From: an uncultured Clostridia bacterium
GTDB lineage: Bacteria > Bacillota > Clostridia > TANB77 > CAG-508
Direction: 5' to 3'
Length of the DNA stretch: 64,000 bases
NCBI GenBank assembly: GCA_948896235.1
Contig: CAQUUC010000002.1
Span: 360,047 to 424,046 of the forward strand
Below the pieces are notes generated by a model, which saw only the letters and a program-made list of their open reading frames with translations, had not been told where the DNA came from and searched no databases. Position numbers and translations under genes: made by a program. This document shows, piece after piece, positions 21,404 through 31,164 of the stretch. Within the stretch, counting starts at the first letter, position 1; each line of letters opens with the position of its first letter.

Positions 21404-21495
21404 GCAGAGGTGGTCGAGTTGGTTTATGGCACCAGTCTTGAAAATTGGCGTAGGTTTATAGCCTACCGTGGGTTCGAATCCCACCCTCTGCGCCA
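21404..21495 (+). tRNA. tRNA-Ser (anticodon TGA)
   Basis: Acceptor GCAGAGG pairs with CCTCTGC; D-arm TGGTCGAG; anticodon stem CCAGT/ATTGG with loop CTTGAAA giving TGA; long variable arm (GCGTAGGTTTATAGCCTACC); T-arm GTGGGTTCGAATCCCAC; genomically encoded CCA at 21493-21495. Reads UCN serine codons. Confidence 0.95.
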
Positions 21496-21512
21496 TTTTT
21501 TATAATATTTAT

Positions 21513-21603
21513 GGAGCAGTACCCAAGTGGTTGAAGGGGGCAGTTTGCTAAACTGCTAGGGTTCGTAAGGGCCGCGGAGGTTCAAATCCTCTCTGTTCCG
21601 CCA
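21513..21603 (+). tRNA. tRNA-Ser (anticodon GCT)
   Basis: Acceptor GGAGCAG/CTGTTCC with a G-U pair, anticodon stem GCAGT/ACTGC with loop TTGCTAA giving GCT, long variable arm, T-arm with GGTTCAAATCC, encoded CCA at the 3' end. Reads AGC/AGU serine codons. It lies 17 bp after tRNA-Ser(TGA). Confidence 0.95.
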
Positions 21604-21670
21604 TCAATAATATAGGGGTATAATTGGAAATGCAATTATACCTTTTATTGTTTTATAATCAGATAAAGAG

Positions 21671-22825
21671 GTGTTATCTATCATAGAAGAAAAGATAATA
21701 GAACAAATGCAAAAAAATGAGAATTCTTTTTCTAAATATGCAACAAAATCAAAAGAAGCTATTAGATTAAGAGAAGAGCCAAAAGACATAAGGTTAGATT
21801 TTGCAAGAGATGCAGACAGAATACTTCATACATTAACATATACTAGATACATTGATAAAACTCAGGTATATAGTGATATTACAAATGATCATATATCAAA
21901 AAGAATGACACATGTTCAATTTGTAAGTAAAACTTCAAGAACGATTGCAAGAGCATTAGGGTTAAATGAAGATTTATGCGAAGCAATATCATTAGGGCAT
22001 GACGTTGGGCATACTCCATTTGGACACAATGGAGAATATATATTAAACGATATATCTAAAAAGGTATTATTTAAATCATTTGCACATAATTTAAATAGTG
22101 TAAGAGTATTAAAAGATCTTGAAAATTTCGGAAAGGGATGCAATTTAACATTGCAAGTTTTAGATGGAATAATGTGCCATAGTGGAGAGCTTGTAATGTC
22201 AAAATATACTCCAGTAAAAAAAGATATAACTACATTTTTACAAGAATATGATTTGTGTATGCAAGACGAAAATAATATAAAAAAATTAAGACCAATGACA
22301 TTAGAAGGATGTGTAGTTAGAATATCAGATATTATTGGTTACATAGGAAAAGATATAGAAGATGCACAAGAGCTAGGAAAAATAAATACAAAGCAAATAC
22401 CAGAAAATATAACAAAAAAATTAGGAACAACGAATGCGCAGATAATGAATAATATAATAATGGACGTAATTAAAAATAGTTTTAATAAACCATATATAGA
22501 AATGTCTCCAGATATATTTAAAGCAGTTGTGGATTTGAAAAGGTTTAATATGGAAAACATATATAAAAAATCCGTTACAGAAGAGCAATTAAATTTATAT
22601 AAAAAAATATTTAATAATTTATATGGTGTATATATTGATGCATTAGAAAAGAAAGATTATAAAAATGATATATATTTATTTTTTAATAATATGTGTGATG
22701 AATATAAAAATAATACAAAAATAGAACAAATAGCAATTGATTTCATATCAGGAATGACAGATAGATATATAGAATTACAATATAATAAATATATTTTAAA
22801 AAATAAAATTAATTATAAAAAATAA
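21671..22825 (+). CDS. dgt: deoxyguanosinetriphosphate triphosphohydrolase-like HD protein
   Basis: 384 residues. The dNTPase family pattern is clear: RLDFARDADRILHTLTYTRYIDKTQV, then HVQFVSKTSRTIARALGLNEDLCEAISLGHDVGHTPFGHNGE with the metal-binding HD, and SFAHNLNSVRVL. Such enzymes hydrolyse dGTP to deoxyguanosine and triphosphate. The start is uncertain. The only canonical upstream start is a GTG at 21671, which overlaps the apparent binding site AAGAGGTG; the first internal ATG is at 21707, and an in-frame ATC or ATA at 21680/21683 would have better spacing. Confidence 0.9.
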   Translation: MLSIIEEKIIEQMQKNENSFSKYATKSKEAIRLREEPKDIRLDFARDADRILHTLTYTRYIDKTQVYSDITNDHISKRMTHVQFVSKTSRTIARALGLNEDLCEAISLGHDVGHTPFGHNGEYILNDISKKVLFKSFAHNLNSVRVLKDLENFGKGCNLTLQVLDGIMCHSGELVMSKYTPVKKDITTFLQEYDLCMQDENNIKKLRPMTLEGCVVRISDIIGYIGKDIEDAQELGKINTKQIPENITKKLGTTNAQIMNNIIMDVIKNSFNKPYIEMSPDIFKAVVDLKRFNMENIYKKSVTEEQLNLYKKIFNNLYGVYIDALEKKDYKNDIYLFFNNMCDEYKNNTKIEQIAIDFISGMTDRYIELQYNKYILKNKINYKK

Positions 22826-22967
22826 ATAATTAATAATTTGAAATAAATAATTAATCAATAAAATAAAAGAAGAAATAATAAAAACTATTTTTTCTTTTAT
22901 TTTTTTATTTAATAAATAAAATAGTAATATAAAATTAAATAAATAATAAAATAGAAAAGGGATATAA

Positions 22968-23852
22968 ATGAAATTAGGAATTTGTTTGTCGGGTGGAGGA
23001 GTAAAAGGTGCAGCACATATAGGCGCATTAAAGGCATTTGAAGAAGCAAATATTAAATTTGATTACATATCAGGGACATCATCTGGGAGTATCGTAGCAG
23101 CATTATATGCAATAGGATATAAACCCGAAGAGATTTATGAATTATTTAAAAAATATTGTAAAAAAATTAAATATGTAGATTTTAAAAATATTATTAAAGC
23201 AATATTAGGACTAATTATAAAAAGAGAAATAATTATAGATGGATTAAATAGTAGTAATAAAATTGAAGAAATAGTTAATGAAGCATGTATAAAAAAAGGA
23301 ATAAAAAATATAAATCAAGTTAAAAATAATTTAATTATTCCAGCAGTAGATTTATATAATGGAAAAATATATTTATTTTCTTCTAAAGCAAATAGAGAAG
23401 TATATTCAAATAATATGATATATGTAAATAATGTAGAAATAGGAAAGGCAGTTCAAGCCAGCTGTAGTTATCCAGGGGTATTTTCACCATATAATTATCA
23501 AAATACTAAATTAATTGATGGAGGAATAAGAGAAAATATACCTTGGAAAATAACTAAAATAAATGGAGCAGATAAAGTGATTTCTATAGTATTTGAAAAA
23601 GATATTGATGTAAATAAAAAAGATAAAAATATAGTTGATGTAATAAATAGATCAATAGATTTATTATCGTATGAATTATCAAATTACGAATTAGCTGGAG
23701 CAGATTATTTATTAAAAATAAAAACAAAAAATATAAATTTATTAGATGTAAATAAAATAGATTATTTATATAATATTGGATATAAAATAGCAAAAAAAGA
23801 AATAAAAAAAATAATTAATGATAAAATAATAAATAATAAATTAGTGAAATAA
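22968..23852 (+). CDS. patatin-like phospholipase
   Basis: 294 residues. LCLSGGG-type oxyanion loop (CLSGGGVKGAAHIGALKAFEE), nucleophile elbow GTSSG near residue 37, and catalytic DGG (LIDGGIRENIP) near 185: the patatin Ser-Asp dyad of RssA/YlbK-like bacterial lipases. No signal peptide, so probably cytoplasmic or membrane-associated. It is a single gene with AAAAGGGATATAAATG at the start, and a long gene-free region lies downstream. Its substrate cannot be told from sequence. Confidence 0.92.
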   Translation: MKLGICLSGGGVKGAAHIGALKAFEEANIKFDYISGTSSGSIVAALYAIGYKPEEIYELFKKYCKKIKYVDFKNIIKAILGLIIKREIIIDGLNSSNKIEEIVNEACIKKGIKNINQVKNNLIIPAVDLYNGKIYLFSSKANREVYSNNMIYVNNVEIGKAVQASCSYPGVFSPYNYQNTKLIDGGIRENIPWKITKINGADKVISIVFEKDIDVNKKDKNIVDVINRSIDLLSYELSNYELAGADYLLKIKTKNINLLDVNKIDYLYNIGYKIAKKEIKKIINDKIINNKLVK

Positions 23853-24970
23853 ATGTGTAAAAAATTCATAGAAATTTCTAAATAACTTGTACAACTAAAA
23901 TTACAATTGTCAAAAAAACACTTAAAAAGAAAATGAACATGAAGCGAAAAAACAAATTAAGCTATAACTAAATTTCAGAAGCAAAAATTGTAAACCTTGG
24001 ATGAGGTATTATAATAGAATAACCAATAACGTATATATAGAAAGCTGACTAATTAAGGTAAATAAAAAAATAGCGCAAAAGACAAAAAAGTAAAATATTA
24101 AAATGACAATTAAAAAGTAAATGAGCAAGATAAAAATATGATTAAGTATTTTAGAGATGTATTTATGAGCAGAATTATTGTGTAAAATAGCAAAAAAATG
24201 GGTAACAATAAAAATGTATCGAAACATAGGGAAAATCAACAAAAATAGTAAAAATATAAGAAAAAATACTTAAGAATACTTATAAAATTCAAGGTAAATT
24301 ATATTGACAAAACAATCAAAATATTATGTATACAATACAGTTCTACAAATGCCTAAAAATAAAGGAATTTTGTATTGTTTCATAAAAAAACTAAAGGAGA
24401 CGTATATAAATCATATTATAATATGAGCTAAAGAGCTTGGGAAATAAGAAAAAAGCAGATTTGAACCTAAAACGCAAAACAATTCACATAATTCAACAAA
24501 ATGTATGTCGAAAGCAGAAGATATAATTTTGTAAAATGAAAAAACAACTAAAAAGCATATCAACAAGACAATAAAATACAGTGTATTTATTCAAGAAAAG
24601 TTAAAGGTGTCTAAAGTAAGTTTATAAAATAAAAAAGAGACAAAGAAAAGGAGATAATTGAATTATGTTAAACTACAAACACAGACAATAAAATTATGTA
24701 CACTATAAGGTAAGAAGGGAAAATATAGAGGATGACAAAAAAGCAAAAAATGAATTTATATAGTTTGAATTGTTTGAAACATTTCTGTAAAATAAACTAA
24801 TAAATATTAAATAAAAATATCAATATTATAAAAATAAATCCAAAAAATAACTATAAATAAATTATATAAATAATTAACAATAAATAATAAAATATTTATA
24901 AATTAATATTAATTAAATTAAAAAAATAATTAATATTAATAAAACAATAAATTTATAAAGCAAGAACCTA
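23853..24970. other. 1.1-kb gene-poor A-rich region
   Basis: No convincing ORF on either strand; the longest frames are short and Ile/Phe-rich, as expected by chance. The plus strand is strongly A-rich. There is a TTGACA at about 24304 with poor -10 choices, and good ribosome binding sites (AAAGGAGACG near 24395; AAAGGAGATAATT near 24650) followed by no ORF or only an 8-codon one. It may be decayed genes or untranslated RNAs; I cannot assign it. Confidence 0.4.
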
Positions 24971-27900
24971 CTAAATTAAAGTAGGTTCTTTTTCACTATT
25001 ATTTTCTTCTACAATTTTTTTCTTAGAATCTTCTTTTAATTCTAAATTATCTTTTGCAACACTCATAAGAAGTTTAATCCTATTAGTTTGATTTGCTTCA
25101 CTAGCGCCAGGGTCGTAATCCACAGGAGAAATATTTGCTTCTGGAAATTTATTTCTAATAGTTTTTATAACACCTTTACCAACAACATGATTTGGTAAGC
25201 AAGCAAAAGGTTGAACACAAACAATATTTGGAATATTATTTTCTATATATTCAATCATTTCAGCAGTTAAAAACCAACCTTCACCTGTTTGATTTCCAAT
25301 ACTTAGTACATCTTGTACCTTTTCTTCAAGATGCCATATATCACAAGGTGGTAAATAATCTTTCTTAGAATTTGCAAGAGCAATTTTTAAATCTTTTTCA
25401 AAAATATCAATTAAATTAATAGCAATTTTAGATATTTTCGAAGACGTTTTATTTATCTTTAGTAAGTTATTAAATGTAATTTTATGAGTAGCCATAAATT
25501 TAACAAATCCCATAAAATCAGGAAGTATTACTTCTGCACCTTCTTTTTCAAGAAGATCAGCTACATAGTTGTTTCCAAAAGGATGATATTTTATTAATAC
25601 TTCGCCAACAATACCAACTTTAGGTTTAACAACACTTGTATCAAGTTCAATTTGTTCAAAATCATTTACAATATCATAAATACTCTGTTTAAATTGTTTA
25701 TTACTTGTAGTTTGTACTAATTCTTTGCACTTTACCATCCATTTATCAAATAGTTTTTGTGTTTCGCCCTTATTTACTTCATAAACTCTATTTTTTGTTA
25801 GCATTTTTTGAAGTAAATCACCATAAATAAGTGAACGAATAAGTTTCTCAACCATAGGAATAGTAAGTTTAAAACCAGCATTCTTCTCCATACCAACTAA
25901 ATTAAATGAAATAACTGGAACATTAGCAAAACCAGCATCTTTTAAAGCCTTACGTATAAAACCAATATAATTTGTAGCTCTACAACCACCACCAGTTTGA
26001 GACATAATAAGAGCTGTTTTATTTGGATCATATTTACCAGATTCTAAAGCTTCTATCATTTGACCTGTAGTTAAAATAGAAGGATAACAAGCATCATTAT
26101 TAACATATTTAAGGCCAGTTTCAACTGTATGAGGAGTACATTCTCTTAGCAATTCTACATTATATCCACAAGATGCAACAGCAGAAGTTATAAGTTCAAA
26201 GTGAATTGGAGCCATTTGTGGAACAAGAATAGTGTATTCATTTTTCATATCCTTTGTAAAAGGAATTTTATTAACACCATAATCACCCAGGCAGCATGCA
26301 TCTTTTTTCTTAGCTAAACGTTTTTCCATACTAGCAAGTAAAGAACGAATACGAATACGTACAGCACCTAAATTATTTACTTCATCTATCTTAATTAAAG
26401 TATACATTTTTTCATAACTTGATAAGATTTCTTCAACTTGATCAGTAGTTACAGCATCAACTCCACATCCAAAAGAATTAAGTTGAATAAGTTCTAAATT
26501 ATCATGTTTACCTACAAAATCTGCAGCAGCATATAATCTTGCGTGAAACATCCATTGGTCTACAACTCTTAAAGGTCGTTTTGCTTCAGCTTGATTTGCA
26601 ATACTATCTTCAGTTAAAACACATAAACCAAGACTTGTAATTAAAGTATCAATACCATGGTTAATTTCCGGGTCAACGTGGTAAGGACGACCAGCCAAAA
26701 CAATACCCTTTAGATTATTTTTTTCAATATATTCTAAAGCTTCTTTTCCTTTATTATGAATATCATTTCGCACATTTTGATACTCGGCTTCAGCTTTATA
26801 AGCAGCTTCTAATAATTCTTTCTTACTAAACTTATATTCCTTAAATTCATCTAATTCTAAAATTCTTTTTGTAAGATTTTTAGCATCAAAAGGTAAAAAA
26901 GGATTTAAAAATTTAATATTTTCATTCTTTAATTCTTCAACATTATTCTTAAGAACTTCAGAATATGAAATTACAATTGGACAGTTGTAGTGGTTATCAG
27001 CCTTTTCATATTCCTTTCTTGAATATGGAATACAAGGATAGAATATAGTTTTAATTCCAGAATCCAATAAACTTTTAATATGACCATGTGCAAGTTTTGC
27101 TGGATAACATACTGATTCAGAAGGCATAGATTCCATACCCTTTTCATAAGTCTTTCTATTGCTCTTTTCAGAAAGAACAACTCTGAACCCTAAAGAAGTA
27201 AAGAAAGTAAACCAAAATGGATAATCCTCATACATATTAAGCACTCTAGGAATACCAATAGTTCCACGAGGAGCATCTTTCTCTTTTAGAGGAGTATATC
27301 CAAAAATTCTATCAAATTTATATTTTACTAAATTTGGTAAATCATTATTAGTAGAAACAATACCAGCACCACGCTCACAACGGTTACCTGAAATATGCTT
27401 TTTACCATTACTAAACTTATTAATAGTAAGTAAACAATGATTTTCACATCCATTACATCTTGTATGAGTAACTGTAATTTCTAATTTATCAAGTTCGCAG
27501 GCCTTTAAAATTTTAGAATGATATTCCATATCAAAATTAGCTTCAAATTGTTCTTTTGCAAGTATCGCTACACCATAAGCACCCATAAGACCAGAAATAT
27601 CTGGGCGAACTACATTTTTTCCAACAATTAATTCAAATGCACGAAGTACAGCATCATTATAAAAAGTACCACCTTGAACAACAATATAATCGCCCAAAGT
27701 CTTAGTATCCCTAACCTTCATAACCTTTTGAATAGCATTTTTAATAACAGAATAAGAAAGACCTGCAGAAATATCTCCAACAGAGTAACCTTCTTTTTGA
27801 GCTTGTTTGATTTTTGAATTCATAAAAACAGTACATCTAGAACCAAGGTCAACAGGACTTCTAGATTTTAGTGCTTCTTCTACAAATCCACTAACAGAAA

Positions 27901-29284
27901 GATTTAAGCTCTTTGCAAATGTTTCAATAAAAGAACCACAACCAGAAGAACAAGCCTCATTAAGCATAATGTTATCAATAACACCATTTTTAATCTTAAT
28001 ATACTTCATATCTTGTCCACCAATGTCAACAATACTTGTAACATTTGGCATAAATTTCTTCGCAGCTGTATAATGTGCAATAGTTTCAATCTCATTCAAA
28101 TCTACATTTAAAGCTGTTTGAATAAGTTTTTCACCATAACCTGTAACACCACTATATCTAACATTTACCCCTTGAGGTAAAACAGAATATAACTCTTTTA
28201 ACATTTTAATAACACTATTTAAAGGATTTCCTTCATTACTTCCATATAACGAATATAATAAATTAGCATCTCTATCAATTACTACAAGTTTAGTTGTAGT
28301 AGAACCAGCATCAATGCCAATAAAACAGTCACCTGAATAAGAAGAAAGTTCAGCTTTTGAAACTTTATCATTATCGTGTCTTTTCTTAAATTCATCGTAA
28401 TCCGCGTCAATACTAAATAGCGGTTTTAAAGGAACAGTAGTATCATCATGAGAGATTCTTAAAACCTCGATTTTACTCTTTAAATTTTCTACAGAAATAG
28501 GAGTAGAATTAATAGAATCAAGACAAGCTCCTTTTGCTACTAATAAATGTGCTTCATCAGGAATAATCGTAGACTCATCAGTCAAATGTAAAGTCTCAAT
28601 AAATCTATTTCTTAATTCTGATAAATAATTAAGTGGGCCACCTAAAAATGCAACATTACCGCGAATTGGTCTACCACAAGCAAGACCGCTAATTGTTTGA
28701 TTAACTACTGCTTGGAAAATTGAAGCAGCAATATCTTCTTTTGCTGCGCCCTCATTTAAAAGAGGTTGAATATCAGTTTTTGCAAAAACACCACAACGAG
28801 AAGCGATAGGATAAATTGTATTATAATTTTTTGCAAGTTGATTTAATCCTTCAGTATCAGTATTTAATAAACTAGCCATTTGGTCTATAAAAGCACCTGT
28901 ACCACCTGCACAAGTACCATTCATACGTTGCTCTATAGATTTATCAAAATAAATAATCTTAGCATCTTCTCCACCAAGTTCGATAACAACATCTGTTTTT
29001 GGAATATACTTTTCAACAGCTCGTTTACAAGCAACAACCTCTTGAATAAAAGGAAGCTCCAAAAATTTAGAAGCACTCATAGCACCTGATCCCGTAAGAG
29101 CAACAGTAAAAGTATTATATGGATATTTTAAAGTAAGTTCATTTAAAACATCACAAATAGTATTTTTTGTATCTGAAAAATGTCTTCTATAAGACATAAA
29201 AATTGTATCTAAATTATTATCCATTACTACAATTTTAACAGTAGTAGAACCAACATCTAATCCTATATGTAGTAAATTATTCAT
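24971..29284 (-). CDS. giant acyl-CoA dehydratase activase-related protein (BcrAD/BadFG + DUF2229 + HgdB-like)
   Basis: 1437 residues. Two tandem BadF/BadG/HgdC-type ATPase domains: the first starts HIGLDVGSTTVKIVVMD with NGTCAGGTGAFIDQMA, the second FIGIDAGSTTTKLVVID with NEACSSGCGSFIETFA; the Cys residues can hold a bridging [4Fe-4S] cluster. A DUF2229 region (GTIGIPRVLNMYEDYPFW..LGFRVVLSEKS) and an HgdB-like C-terminal half with conserved Cys follow. Family members are activators of radical 2-hydroxyacyl-CoA dehydratases, but this fused form is widespread and of uncertain substrate. Transcribed alone from a good promoter, against the direction of replication. No in-frame CGG occurs in its 1437 codons. 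Confidence 0.9.
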   Translation of the reverse strand: MNNLLHIGLDVGSTTVKIVVMDNNLDTIFMSYRRHFSDTKNTICDVLNELTLKYPYNTFTVALTGSGAMSASKFLELPFIQEVVACKRAVEKYIPKTDVVIELGGEDAKIIYFDKSIEQRMNGTCAGGTGAFIDQMASLLNTDTEGLNQLAKNYNTIYPIASRCGVFAKTDIQPLLNEGAAKEDIAASIFQAVVNQTISGLACGRPIRGNVAFLGGPLNYLSELRNRFIETLHLTDESTIIPDEAHLLVAKGACLDSINSTPISVENLKSKIEVLRISHDDTTVPLKPLFSIDADYDEFKKRHDNDKVSKAELSSYSGDCFIGIDAGSTTTKLVVIDRDANLLYSLYGSNEGNPLNSVIKMLKELYSVLPQGVNVRYSGVTGYGEKLIQTALNVDLNEIETIAHYTAAKKFMPNVTSIVDIGGQDMKYIKIKNGVIDNIMLNEACSSGCGSFIETFAKSLNLSVSGFVEEALKSRSPVDLGSRCTVFMNSKIKQAQKEGYSVGDISAGLSYSVIKNAIQKVMKVRDTKTLGDYIVVQGGTFYNDAVLRAFELIVGKNVVRPDISGLMGAYGVAILAKEQFEANFDMEYHSKILKACELDKLEITVTHTRCNGCENHCLLTINKFSNGKKHISGNRCERGAGIVSTNNDLPNLVKYKFDRIFGYTPLKEKDAPRGTIGIPRVLNMYEDYPFWFTFFTSLGFRVVLSEKSNRKTYEKGMESMPSESVCYPAKLAHGHIKSLLDSGIKTIFYPCIPYSRKEYEKADNHYNCPIVISYSEVLKNNVEELKNENIKFLNPFLPFDAKNLTKRILELDEFKEYKFSKKELLEAAYKAEAEYQNVRNDIHNKGKEALEYIEKNNLKGIVLAGRPYHVDPEINHGIDTLITSLGLCVLTEDSIANQAEAKRPLRVVDQWMFHARLYAAADFVGKHDNLELIQLNSFGCGVDAVTTDQVEEILSSYEKMYTLIKIDEVNNLGAVRIRIRSLLASMEKRLAKKKDACCLGDYGVNKIPFTKDMKNEYTILVPQMAPIHFELITSAVASCGYNVELLRECTPHTVETGLKYVNNDACYPSILTTGQMIEALESGKYDPNKTALIMSQTGGGCRATNYIGFIRKALKDAGFANVPVISFNLVGMEKNAGFKLTIPMVEKLIRSLIYGDLLQKMLTKNRVYEVNKGETQKLFDKWMVKCKELVQTTSNKQFKQSIYDIVNDFEQIELDTSVVKPKVGIVGEVLIKYHPFGNNYVADLLEKEGAEVILPDFMGFVKFMATHKITFNNLLKINKTSSKISKIAINLIDIFEKDLKIALANSKKDYLPPCDIWHLEEKVQDVLSIGNQTGEGWFLTAEMIEYIENNIPNIVCVQPFACLPNHVVGKGVIKTIRNKFPEANISPVDYDPGASEANQTNRIKLLMSVAKDNLELKEDSKKKIVEENNSEKEPTLI

Positions 29285-29334
29285 AATTATTAACTCCTTT
29301 CTCTTTATAGAAAAAGATTAAAAAATCAACTTAT

Positions 29335-29363
29335 ATTGTATACTTAAAATATGAATTTGTCAA
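29335..29363 (-). promoter_or_regulatory. promoter of the dehydratase-activase gene
   Basis: Minus-strand TTGACA (29358-29363), 17-bp spacer, TACAAT (29335-29340), about 50 bp before the ATG at 29284. Confidence 0.65.
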
Positions 29364-29369
29364 TTGTAA

Positions 29370-29489
29370 AAATCTTACAGTAGAGAGAAAAAAGGAGCTG
29401 AATATTATGGGATAAACGTTTCAACAAATAGTGAAGAATATCTACAAAATGGGTATAAAAATGGAGGTTGGTATGAAAAAATAGATTAA
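29370..29489 (+). pseudogene. orphan coding-like frame without a start (possible gene remnant)
   Basis: A 39-codon open frame reading KKGAEYYGINVSTNSEEYLQ and ending NGGWYEKID has coding-like composition but no usable start codon. A good AAAAGGAG and ATG lie inside it in another frame, but that ATG is followed at once by GGA TAA. It could be the tail of a decayed gene or a small protein with an unusual start. No CGG is present, so the CGG shift does not explain it. Confidence 0.25.
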
Positions 29490-29557
29490 ATAAATATGTT
29501 CTAAACCAAACTTGTCTATCATAAGATTAAACAAAAAGAAAAAGAGAGGAGAATCTT

Positions 29558-30134
29558 ATGAAAAACAAGAAAATAGTAATTATATTGGTATTAATAATAA
29601 TTATTTTAGGACTAGTACGGATGCTTTGTATATAAAAAGATACAAGCTAATAAGCAAGAAGAAAACAGAATAATAGAATACATACCAGAAGAAGAAATAG
29701 ATGTAGCAGGGTTAAGACAAACTGTAGTATCACTATACTTTAATCAAAAAGATACCAATACACTAGTACCAGAAGCAAGGAGAGTTGATGTAAAAGAAAT
29801 AACTAAAGATCCATATAATACATTATTAAAATTGTTAATTGAAGGACCTAAAAATGAAGGACTAGAAAAAGTAATACCAGATGGAACAAAAATAAATAAA
29901 ATTGAAATAAAAAACGGAATAGTAAATATAGACGTATCAAAGGAATTCGTAGAAAACCATAAAGGTGGGGCAGAAGCGGAAAGTAGAACAATATATTCAA
30001 TAGTAAATACTTTAACAGGATTAAACGAAGTAGAAGCAGTAAAAATATTAATAGATGGAGATAATGAAGCGGGTTTTAAGGATAACCTTGTAAATTTTAA
30101 AAATGCATTTGTAAAACAAGAAAGTACTACTTAA
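29558..30134 (+). CDS. GerMN-domain lipoprotein-like protein (needs +1 shift at CGG)
   Basis: ATG at 29558 after AGAGAGGAGAATCTT. An N-terminal hydrophobic helix (VIILVLIIIILGLV) runs into CGG at 29618-29620. Skipping its C continues in the +1 frame as GCFVYKKIQANKQEE and gives a GerMN/sporulation domain (LRQTVVSLYFNQKDTNTLVPEARRV; LIEGPKNEGLEKVIPDGTKI) to 30134, 191 residues in all. GCFVY looks like a lipobox-type Cys after the helix, so a lipid anchor is possible. In the zero frame translation stops four codons after CGG. GerM-like domains occur in spore germination and sporulation proteins. A terminator follows. Confidence 0.85.
29618..29620 (+). other. CGG frameshift site 1 (GerMN gene)
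   Basis: GTA-CGG-A at codon 21. Skipping C joins IIIILGLV to GCFVYKKIQ; GTA GGA TGC is the restored reading. Confidence 0.85.
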
Positions 30135-30345
30135 AAAAACAGTAAAACTTGAAACATTTAAGAGCCTTTTGACAGTTACATAAAAAACCTTCTACTTCAC
30201 GAAGAGAACATAGAGTGTTCTCTTTTTTTTGCGAAAAATTAAAAGAAACTTTATTGTTACAAGAATTAGAACAATTATTAGAGCAATTCTTTAAATTATT
30301 ACAGTAACAATTATTATTATATTTATTAGAGCGAAAAACCTTCAT
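30127..30345 (-). CDS. small cysteine-rich protein
   Basis: 72 residues from the ATG at 30345, with a good AAAGAGGGG six bases upstream. Eleven Cys: a CYCNNLKNCSNNCSNSC cluster in the first half, then TLCSLREVEGFLCNC and KCFKFYC. There is no signal peptide. I do not recognise the family with certainty; Cys-rich peptides of this size in Clostridia include spore-coat or metal-binding proteins and peptide precursors. It overlaps the end of the GerMN gene by 8 bp (convergent), and that gene's terminator lies inside it. A longer frame in the same register (to 30792) antisense to trmN6 is not believed. Confidence 0.5.
   Translation of the reverse strand: MKVFRSNKYNNNCYCNNLKNCSNNCSNSCNNKVSFNFSQKKENTLCSLREVEGFLCNCQKALKCFKFYCFFK
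30203..30230 (+). terminator. terminator of the GerMN gene
   Basis: AGAGAACA (30203-30210), 5-nt loop, TGTTCTCT (30216-30223), then a run of eight T. Confidence 0.75.
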
Positions 30346-30416
30346 ATAAAACCCCTCTTTGCAAAAACATAAATTTAATATATAATATGAAAAAAAAAAG
30401 TAAAAAGTGAGGAAAT

Positions 30417-31160
30417 ATGGTAGAGTTATTAGAAAATGAAAGAATAGATGATTTAGAATATAAAGGTTTAAAAATAATACAAAATAAAGATGGATTTTGT
30501 TTTGGAATAGATAGCATATTATTAACAGATTTTGCAAAAGAAATAAAAGAAGGAAGTAAAGTAATAGACTTAGGAACAGGAACAGGAATAATTGGAATAC
30601 TACTAAGCGAGAAGATAAAGCCATCAAAGATAATTGGAGTAGAAATTCAAAAAGAAGTATATGAAATGGCACAAAAAAGCATCGAGTTAAACCATTTACA
30701 AGACAAATTTGAAATAATAAATGGAGATATAAAAGACTTGCAAGATAAATTGCAAATGAACACATTTGATGCAGTAGTAACCAATCCACCATATAGAAAA
30801 CTAGGAACAGGAATCACAAATGAAAATAATAAAAAATTAATATCAAGACATGAGATAACGGCAACATTGGAAGACTTTATACAAATTTCAAATAAATTAT
30901 TAAAGGATAAAGGAAGTTTATATATGGTACATAGACCAGATAGACTAGCAGATATTATTGAACTCTTAAGAAAATATAAACTAGAACCAAAAGAAATAAG
31001 ATTTGTATATCCAAAAGAAAGAAAAGAATCAAATTTAATATTAATAAAAGCAACCAAAAATGCAAAACCATTTTTGAAAATAGAAAAACCACTATATGTA
31101 TATAAAGAAAATGGAGAATACACTGATGAAATCTTAAAAATATATGGAAAAAAGGAGTAG
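30417..31160 (+). CDS. trmN6: tRNA1(Val) A37 N6-methyltransferase-like (TrmN6/YfiC)
   Basis: 247 residues. SAM-binding VIDLGTGTGIIGILLSEK and the N6-adenine methyltransferase NPPY motif (VVTNPPYRK), with the family start IDDLEYKGLKIIQNKDGFCFGIDSILL. TrmN6 methylates A37 of tRNA1(Val). The frame overlaps the beginning of rsmI's upstream region, and rsmI starts 5 bp after its stop, the common Bacillota pairing yabB-rsmI (yabB-yazA-yabC). An AbrB-type gene follows after rsmI, in the conserved order too. Confidence 0.9.
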   Translation: MVELLENERIDDLEYKGLKIIQNKDGFCFGIDSILLTDFAKEIKEGSKVIDLGTGTGIIGILLSEKIKPSKIIGVEIQKEVYEMAQKSIELNHLQDKFEIINGDIKDLQDKLQMNTFDAVVTNPPYRKLGTGITNENNKKLISRHEITATLEDFIQISNKLLKDKGSLYMVHRPDRLADIIELLRKYKLEPKEIRFVYPKERKESNLILIKATKNAKPFLKIEKPLYVYKENGEYTDEILKIYGKKE

Positions 31161-31164
31161 GAAA

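Noticed and set aside
30127..30792. 221-codon minus-strand frame antisense to trmN6
   Set aside because: Its upstream part is Leu/Phe-rich antisense shadow of a recognised gene. Only the last 72 codons, with their own binding site, look real.
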